DNA from: Thalassotalea hakodatensis | GTDB lineage: Bacteria; Pseudomonadota; Gammaproteobacteria; Enterobacterales; Alteromonadaceae | Assembly (NCBI RefSeq): GCF_030295995.1 | Contig: NZ_AP027365.1 | Span: 2,388,066-2,452,065 of the forward strand | DNA: 64,000 nucleotides | Reading direction: 5' to 3' | Part shown: positions 59,189 through 64,000 of the stretch, piece by piece | Position numbering within the stretch: position 1 is the stretch's first letter | How the letters are laid out: each line of letters starts with the position of its first letter | Program-made: the position numbers and the translations under genes | Notes under the pieces: generated by a model | Told to the model about the DNA's origin: nothing | The model's database searches: none | What the model saw: only the letters and a program-made list of their open reading frames with translations

Positions 59189-59804
59189 GAAAAACTACCT
59201 ACTTTTTATTTACTTAATACTATTTTCTTTAATCATTGGATCAAAAGCTCAAGCATTTAACACTATTTTACTCTTAGGTGATAGTGTCAGTGCAAGTTAC
59301 AGGATGCAACAACATCAAGGTTGGGTGCATTTACTGAATCAAAAGCTAGCAACACAAAACGCACCGTACACAATTCTTAATGCTAGCATAAGCGGTGAAA
59401 CAACGAGTGGCGGTTTATCTCGCCTTCCGGGCATTTTAGCGGAAAATAGCATTGATCACCTAATTATTGAATTAGGTGGCAATGATGGCTTACGGGGTTA
59501 CAAACCTGAAGCGATAAAAAATAATTTGTTACAAATGGTTAAAATAGCACAAGAGAAAAACATTCCCGTTACTTTGATGCAAATTAAGATCACGCCTAAC
59601 TATGGACCACGTTATAACAAAATGTTTGAAGCCGTATTTAAAGAAGTGGCAGCAGAAACCAACGCAACATTATTACCTTTTTTTATGGAACAAGTCGCGC
59701 TAAATCCAGAGTTGATGATGCAAGACGGTATACACCCTAATGTAAAAGCACAACCGATCATTGCTGATTATGTTGCTGAACAACTTAAAAACCTTATGAA
59801 ATAA
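59187..59804 (+). CDS. tesA: Periplasmic esterase/lysophospholipase TesA
   Basis: This 205-aa GDSL/SGNH hydrolase has a signal peptide (cleavage near AQA, 21-23), block I GDSVS with Ser33, block III GGNDGLRG and block V DGIHP with the catalytic Asp and His. E. coli TesA is a thioesterase, protease I and lysophospholipase L1. I start at 59187, which gives a proper signal peptide; an upstream in-frame codon would extend into ybbA. It is divergent from ybbAP. Confidence 0.92.
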   Translation: MKNYLLFIYLILFSLIIGSKAQAFNTILLLGDSVSASYRMQQHQGWVHLLNQKLATQNAPYTILNASISGETTSGGLSRLPGILAENSIDHLIIELGGNDGLRGYKPEAIKNNLLQMVKIAQEKNIPVTLMQIKITPNYGPRYNKMFEAVFKEVAAETNATLLPFFMEQVALNPELMMQDGIHPNVKAQPIIADYVAEQLKNLMK

Positions 59805-59818
59805 ACGAGTAATATTGA

Positions 59819-61402
59819 ATGGAATTTATCTGGATTTTATTTGCCTTTCTTTGCGGTTTTGCTGCAAAAGTTATTACCTTACCACCGTCAATTGGTTATT
59901 TATTAGCGGGGTTTATTTTACATTTCCTCGGTTATCAAGCGGATGACTTAGTGTTAACACTCGCGAATATCGGCATTACATTAATGCTTTTTACCATTGG
60001 TTTAAAATTAAACATAAAAGACTTAATCAAAGCAGAAGTTTGGGCGGGCAGTTTATCGCATACGTTAGTGTGGATGGTCGTTGGTATTGCCAGCTTTAAA
60101 CTACTTGCCTTACTTTCTGTTACCTTCTTCGCTGATGCAGATTACCAAATAGCAGCCTTGGTTGTTTTCGCGCTTTCTTTTAGTAGCACTGTTTGTGTGG
60201 TTAAACTACTTGAAGATCACGGTGAAATGAAAACTCGTCACGGCAAGTTAGCCGTTGGTATATTAGTAATGCAAGATATTGTCGCCGTTGGCTTTCTTGT
60301 TGCTGCTACCGGTAAAATACCCACAGTTTGGGCCCTATTACTATTACTTTTAATTCCGATGAAGCCATTAATAAACCGTGTAATTTCTAAGGTTGGGCAT
60401 GGTGAATTACTTCCCCTTACCGGTTTTTTCTTAGCTTTTGGTGCCTATGAGCTCTTTGAACTTGTAAAAATTAAAGGTGATTTAGGTGCTCTTCTTGCTG
60501 GTATGTATTTAGCGAGCCATGTAAAAGCGACAGAGATCACAAAGTCATTAATGAGTTTTAAAGATATCTTCTTAATTGGTTTCTTTTTGTCGATTGGCTT
60601 TACTGCATTACCCACCTGGGAAATGTTAGCTATTGCAGGCGTGCTGACTTTAATGCTGCCTTTAAAGTTTGCGTTATTCTTTTTCTTATTTATCAAACTT
60701 AAACTACGCGCGCGCACTGCATTCTTATCTTCATTAGCATTAGGTAACTTTAGTGAGTTCGGGTTAATCGTTGCTTCGTTAAGTACCAGCGCTGGCTGGC
60801 TACCAAAAGAATGGCTAGTGATCCTTGCATTAGCGGTGTCGATTTCATTTGTTATTACCAATGTACTTTACAATTTTGCCCATGAGTTTTATGCAAATCA
60901 TAAAACAAGTATTTGTCGCTACCAACAACCAGAAAAGTTACCTGAAGATAGCTTTATTCAACCATGTGATGCGCCTATTGTTATCATTGGTATGGGCCGT
61001 GTTGGCATGGGTGCTTACCGAGCCTTAAATACTCAGCACCCTAATCAAGCATGGGGATTGGACACCGATAAAACTAAAATTGACTTACTGGCTGAAAATG
61101 GCGTTCAGGTCTTCCAGGGAGATGCGGAAGATGCAGACTTTTGGGAAAATATGGACTTAGCTAAGATCAAACTTGTATTGCTTGCACTACCTTCTGTACA
61201 AGACATCATGAATATAACTGTACAGTTAAAGCATGCAAACTATCAGGGAAAAATTGCCGCTATTGCACGGTATGATGATGAACGTAGCGCATTAGAAGAA
61301 TTCGGTGTAGATAAAGTCTTTAACTTTTACAGTGAAGCTGGCGTTGGTTTTGCTGAAGAAAGTATCAGCCTGTTTAATACCTCTAACGAGCTTTCAACAT
61401 AG
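59819..61402 (+). CDS. Kef-type monovalent cation:proton antiporter with TrkA-N domain
   Basis: This 527-aa protein has a CPA2 antiporter domain with 12-13 helices (about 1-355; LFTIGLKLN, ALSFSSTVCVVK and GDLGALLAGMYLAS are typical) followed by a cytosolic nucleotide-binding RCK/TrkA-N domain (VIIGMGRVGMGAYRAL near 388, GDAEDADFW). It is closest in layout to YbaL/KefB relatives, which release K+ or Na+ in exchange for H+. A strong bidirectional terminator follows. Confidence 0.87.
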   Translation: MEFIWILFAFLCGFAAKVITLPPSIGYLLAGFILHFLGYQADDLVLTLANIGITLMLFTIGLKLNIKDLIKAEVWAGSLSHTLVWMVVGIASFKLLALLSVTFFADADYQIAALVVFALSFSSTVCVVKLLEDHGEMKTRHGKLAVGILVMQDIVAVGFLVAATGKIPTVWALLLLLLIPMKPLINRVISKVGHGELLPLTGFFLAFGAYELFELVKIKGDLGALLAGMYLASHVKATEITKSLMSFKDIFLIGFFLSIGFTALPTWEMLAIAGVLTLMLPLKFALFFFLFIKLKLRARTAFLSSLALGNFSEFGLIVASLSTSAGWLPKEWLVILALAVSISFVITNVLYNFAHEFYANHKTSICRYQQPEKLPEDSFIQPCDAPIVIIGMGRVGMGAYRALNTQHPNQAWGLDTDKTKIDLLAENGVQVFQGDAEDADFWENMDLAKIKLVLLALPSVQDIMNITVQLKHANYQGKIAAIARYDDERSALEEFGVDKVFNFYSEAGVGFAEESISLFNTSNELST

Positions 61403-61441
61403 ACAATAAGTGGTTAAGGAAGTTAATATTAATTAACTTCC

Positions 61442-61480
61442 AAGTACAAAAAAACCAGCATAAGCTGGTTTTTTTGTACT
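61442..61480. terminator. Bidirectional intrinsic terminator
   Basis: A perfect 18-bp stem (AAGTACAAAAAAACCAGC paired with GCTGGTTTTTTTGTACTT, 4-nt loop ATAA) lies between the antiporter gene and the end of the minus-strand tRNA operon. The GC-rich CCAGC/GCTGG core with T7 on both strands should stop transcription from both sides. Confidence 0.88.
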
Positions 61481-61489
61481 TCTAAGAAG

Positions 61490-61565
61490 TGGCATCCCTA
61501 AGGGGATTCGAACCCCTGTTACCGCCGTGAAAGGGCGGTGTCCTAGGCCTCTAGACGATAGGGAC
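61490..61565 (-). tRNA. tRNA-Glu (TTC)
   Basis: A 76-nt cloverleaf begins GTCCCTATCG and ends GGATGCCA, with CCA encoded. The anticodon loop CTTTCAC gives anticodon TTC. It is the promoter-distal copy of four identical tRNA-Glu genes. Confidence 0.97.
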
Positions 61566-61604
61566 ACAAAATTTGTTTATTGAAATTACTTTCAATAACC
61601 TTGT

Positions 61605-61695
61605 GTCAATCAGTTTCAGTCTTTCGACCAAGGTATAAAGTAAGACCTAGATTACTTTACCCTTCACTATGCCCTGTTACAGTCATAGTTAAATG
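61605..61695 (-). repeat. Duplicated tRNA-Glu spacer, copy 1
   Basis: A segment of about 85-90 bp (including AAGGTATAAAGTAAGACCTA and CTATGCCCTGTTACAGTCAT) lies between tRNA-Glu genes and recurs at 61871-61949 and 62153-62243 with few differences. A second block next to the tRNA (61566-61606) recurs at 62026-62066. This shows the array grew by duplication of gene plus spacer. Confidence 0.85.
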
Positions 61696-61771
61696 TGGCA
61701 TCCCTAAGGGGATTCGAACCCCTGTTACCGCCGTGAAAGGGCGGTGTCCTAGGCCTCTAGACGATAGGGAC
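61696..61771 (-). tRNA. tRNA-Glu (TTC)
   Basis: Second, identical 76-nt copy with anticodon TTC and encoded CCA. Confidence 0.97.
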
Positions 61772-61870
61772 ACTAAAACTGCTAATGCGTTTCAGCGCAA
61801 AGGTTGACAGCCTTTATCGCTTGTTAAATACAATGATGATTTTCATCAGCATGATTTAACGGTATTCGTT

Positions 61871-61949
61871 CAATCTTTCGATTAAGGTATAAAGTAAGAC
61901 CTAGATTACTTTATCCTTCACTATGCCCTGTTACAGTCATAGTTAAATG
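61871..61949 (-). repeat. Duplicated tRNA-Glu spacer, copy 2
   Basis: Second copy of the spacer repeat, with a few substitutions (for example TTTATCC for TTTACCC). The sequence between it and the preceding tRNA is unlike that after copies 1 and 3. Confidence 0.8.
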
Positions 61950-62025
61950 TGGCATCCCTAAGGGGATTCGAACCCCTGTTACCGCCGTGAAAGGGCGGTG
62001 TCCTAGGCCTCTAGACGATAGGGAC
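61950..62025 (-). tRNA. tRNA-Glu (TTC)
   Basis: Third, identical 76-nt copy with anticodon TTC and encoded CCA. Confidence 0.97.
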
Positions 62026-62152
62026 ACAAAATTTGTTTATTGAAATTACTTTCAATAACCTTGTGTTTACATTAAACAGTGTTTCGTTTAATACAATGCA
62101 CAAACAAATCTTTTTGAGGTTACCCTCAACTGATTATCTTACAACAACCAGT

Positions 62153-62243
62153 GTCAATCAGTTTCAGTCTTTCGACCAAGGTATAAAGTAAGACCTAGAT
62201 TACTTTACCCTTCACTATGCCCTGTTACAGTCATAGTTAAATG
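62153..62243 (-). repeat. Duplicated tRNA-Glu spacer, copy 3
   Basis: Third copy of the spacer, nearly identical to copy 1 including the flanking GTGTCAATCAGTTTCAG. Confidence 0.85.
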
Positions 62244-62319
62244 TGGCATCCCTAAGGGGATTCGAACCCCTGTTACCGCCGTGAAAGGGCGGTGTCCTAG
62301 GCCTCTAGACGATAGGGAC
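62244..62319 (-). tRNA. tRNA-Glu (TTC)
   Basis: Fourth copy, nearest to the promoter after tRNA-Ala. Sequence is identical to the others. Confidence 0.97.
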
Positions 62320-62387
62320 GCTGATTTTCGAAAAGCTATACTTTTCTTTTTCAGCGCCAGGTAACAAGTTACCTAACACTTAAATTT

Positions 62388-62463
62388 TGGTGGAGCTATG
62401 CGGGATCGAACCGCAGACCTCTTCGCTGCCAGCGAAGCGCTCTCCCAGCTGAGCTATAGCCCC
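62388..62463 (-). tRNA. tRNA-Ala (GGC)
   Basis: A 76-nt cloverleaf from GGGGCTATAG to CTCCACCA. The anticodon loop CTGGCAG gives GGC, and CCA is encoded. It is the first gene of the tRNA operon. Confidence 0.97.
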
Positions 62464-62802
62464 GCTAGCTAGAATATAAACGGCCTAGTGCTTATATTAT
62501 AGACATCAACGTGTAGAGTTCTACTCGTTGAAAGCGAGGCGCATTTTAGGCACCCCCCTATTAACTGTCAACCTTTAATTTAGTGTTTACGCTATTTTTT
62601 TGCTGATTTATGTTTAAGTGGCTAGATAAGCATCAACTTGACTATTTTTTATATATTCAACAGGTTAATGATGATATTTCCGTTAATACCCTATTGAATG
62701 AGCTTCGAAGCTAAAATAAATGTCGAGGTACTTAACTGGTGACTTTATTTTTCTCTGAAAAATAGCTATGGTAGGGGCTCAGGTAAAATATTAGAATCTT
62801 TC
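62464..62802. other. Intergenic region between the tRNA operon and yvcK
   Basis: Holds the tRNA promoter (62543-62571) and, further right, whatever drives yvcK. No gene or repeat is recognised in 62580-62800. Confidence 0.6.
62543..62571 (-). promoter_or_regulatory. Promoter of the tRNA operon
   Basis: On the minus strand TTGACA (62566-62571) and TAAAAT (62543-62548) are separated by exactly 17 bp. GCGCC follows the -10 box, a GC-rich discriminator typical of stringently controlled stable-RNA promoters. This is the strongest sigma-70 promoter seen in the window. Confidence 0.85.
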
Positions 62803-63717
62803 ATGCTACTAAAAAATGCTAAAGTTGTTGCGATTGGAGGTGGGCACGGTCTTGGTCGTGTGCTTTCTTGTTTATCTTTTCTAGAAAAAAATCTTACAGG
62901 TATTGTAACAACAACAGATAATGGCGGTTCTACTGGTAGATTACGTAAACGCAGTAGTTCGATAGCATGGGGAGATTTACGCAATTGCTTAACTCAGTTA
63001 GTCGATGAGGATTCTATTGGCAGTCAACTGTTTAATTTTCGCTTCGATGGGCAAGACGAACTTGGCGGTCATAACTTAGGTAACTTAATCTTATTTGGTC
63101 TGGGTCAAATTCAATCTAGACCCTTAGACTCAATCAAACTAGTAAGACGCTTATTAAGGGTAAAAACACCTGTTTTACCCATGTCTGAAACCCCTACCGA
63201 TTTAATGGCCTTTTATCCTGAAGGTCGATGTCGTGTCGGCGAACTTTCAGTTGATGACATGCCAGTGATGCCAAAAAGCCTAATGTTGGCTCCTCTGGTT
63301 AAAACATTAAGCAGCGGTAGAAAAGCGCTTGAAGAAGCTGATTTAATTATTCTTGGTCCTGGCAGCTTTTTAACCAGTGTAGTGCCACCACTTTTAGTGC
63401 GTGATATTGTGAATGCTATTAACAAAAGCAAAGCACATTGTGTATTTGTTGAAAATATTGTTGCAGAAGCTAGCCCAGCGGGAAAGGCAACACTTGATGA
63501 AAAATTAACGTGGTTAACAGATAATATCGGTTGCATGCCGATTGATAGCGTAATTGCGCCAGAAGGTGTTACTTCATCAATTCTACCTACTATTAACTGT
63601 CAATTAGCTTCAACAACTGTTGCTCATTATCATGATAAAGAAAAGCTACTTAACGCATTACAACAATGTATTGATATATCAGCCGAAACAACGCTGACAC
63701 AAGTGGTAAACTCTTAA
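62803..63717 (+). CDS. yvcK: YvcK/CofD-like protein (gluconeogenesis factor family)
   Basis: This 304-aa protein belongs to the YvcK/YbhK family, which binds UDP-sugars and affects cell-wall synthesis and growth on gluconeogenic carbon in other bacteria. Visible motifs are VAIGGGHGLGRVLS (nucleotide loop, about 9-22), TTTDNGGSTGRLR, GDLRNCL, GGHNLGNLIL and LGPGSFLTSVVPPLL. The length fits the short form. A possible hairpin (AACTCAGC/GCTGAGTT) sits at the convergent junction with dcd. Confidence 0.88.
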   Translation: MLLKNAKVVAIGGGHGLGRVLSCLSFLEKNLTGIVTTTDNGGSTGRLRKRSSSIAWGDLRNCLTQLVDEDSIGSQLFNFRFDGQDELGGHNLGNLILFGLGQIQSRPLDSIKLVRRLLRVKTPVLPMSETPTDLMAFYPEGRCRVGELSVDDMPVMPKSLMLAPLVKTLSSGRKALEEADLIILGPGSFLTSVVPPLLVRDIVNAINKSKAHCVFVENIVAEASPAGKATLDEKLTWLTDNIGCMPIDSVIAPEGVTSSILPTINCQLASTTVAHYHDKEKLLNALQQCIDISAETTLTQVVNS

Positions 63718-63725
63718 CTCAGCGA

Positions 63726-64000
63726 TTATTTAGCTGAGTTATCGTCTTCACTGATCCTACTGGCTACCGCTCCCATTTGCCCCTTATATTTGGCATCATT
63801 GCGTTTATTGTATGGGCGAAGCGCAGCACCAGACATAGTTTCAAAATTAAGCGCGGCTATTTTCATTTTAGGCCGCAACGCAAGCGGTAACTTACCACTG
63901 TTGTAAAATTCTAAAACAATTTGCCCTGACCAACCTGGATCAATGCGATGTGCCGTAACATGCACCATTAAACCTAAGCGCGCTAACGAAGAACGCCCAT
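63726..64000 (-). CDS. dcd: dCTP deaminase Dcd (C-terminal part, runs off window)
   Basis: The last 91 or so residues of a dCTP deaminase: [20 protein letters not shown] (with the catalytic-site Arg-Ser-Ser), [33 protein letters not shown] and the ending [20 protein letters not shown]. The frame stays open through the right edge, so an internal ATG near 63968 is not the start. The enzyme deaminates dCTP to dUTP for thymidylate synthesis. Confidence 0.93.
   Translation of the reverse strand, partial: GRSSLARLGLMVHVTAHRIDPGWSGQIVLEFYNSGKLPLALRPKMKIAALNFETMSGAALRPYNKRNDAKYKGQMGAVASRISEDDNSAK

Noticed and set aside
61580-61807. A plus-strand frame across the tRNA-Glu spacer
   Set aside because: It is antisense to a tRNA gene and exists only because of the repeated spacer.
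63716-63741. Hairpin AACTCAGC/GCTGAGTT between yvcK and dcd as a terminator
   Set aside because: No T-run on either strand and it overlaps the dcd stop codon, so it is mentioned only with yvcK.

Overview
The window is AT-rich chromosomal DNA from a marine gammaproteobacterium, most likely order Alteromonadales and plausibly Colwelliaceae (Colwellia/Thalassotalea type). That placement is an inference from conserved gene orders (rluE-nudJ, mnmA-hflD-purB, ppsA/ppsR/DAHP synthase, sbcDC, tesA/ybbA/ybbP), a monomeric isocitrate dehydrogenase, leucine dehydrogenase and the protein sequences. No database search was possible.

Region 1 (1-4.2 kb) is the integrase end of a chromosomal integron. An intI gene (3253-4218, +) has a perfect LexA-type box over its promoter. 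A candidate attI core (3008-3014) and a candidate cassette promoter Pc lie to its left, and two attC-like sites (about 1-66 and 686-744) follow. One cassette encodes a small lipoprotein. The cassette next to attI holds an IS91-like element (tyrosine recombinase plus HUH/Y2 transposase, the latter apparently frameshifted). The array continues leftward out of the window.

Region 2 (4.3-14.4 kb) has icd, then a membrane-fusion protein / ABC ATPase / MacB-like permease operon followed by an NtrC-like regulator and an NtrY-like kinase. A good sigma-54 promoter and two palindromic upstream sites precede the exporter, suggesting a self-contained regulatory circuit. Region 3 (14.4-26.6 kb) is housekeeping: rluE, nudJ, a periplasmic binding-like protein, mnmA, hflD, purB, roxA, a GNAT protein, a DUF4826 protein, leucine dehydrogenase and ydiJ.

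Region 4 (26.8-39.1 kb) has a secreted esterase, a degraded stretch with a duplicated 3' end of ppsA, a kinase/regulator pair downstream of two tandem spondin-domain proteins, a repeat-rich gap, and ppsA diverging from ppsR. An IS4-family element abuts the ppsR stop codon and separates ppsR from the DAHP synthase gene. Two miniature elements (32.4 and 50.4 kb) share the terminal architecture of this IS.

Region 5 (39.1-50.3 kb) has rcsF-like, trmO, two EamA transporters, an amidohydrolase, slyD, sbcDC, a VOC protein and ybaK. Region 6 (50.3-53.2 kb) is a run of small minus-strand genes (membrane protein, secreted protein, lipoprotein, DinB-like protein) separated by attC-like sites. It looks like a second cassette cluster without its own integrase, about 47 kb from intI. 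Region 7 (53.2-64 kb) has mgsA, comEA, a DUF2947 protein, an AI-2E family transporter, ybbP/ybbA diverging from tesA with overlapping start codons, a Kef-type antiporter, a tRNA operon (Ala-GGC plus four Glu-TTC), yvcK and the 3' part of dcd.
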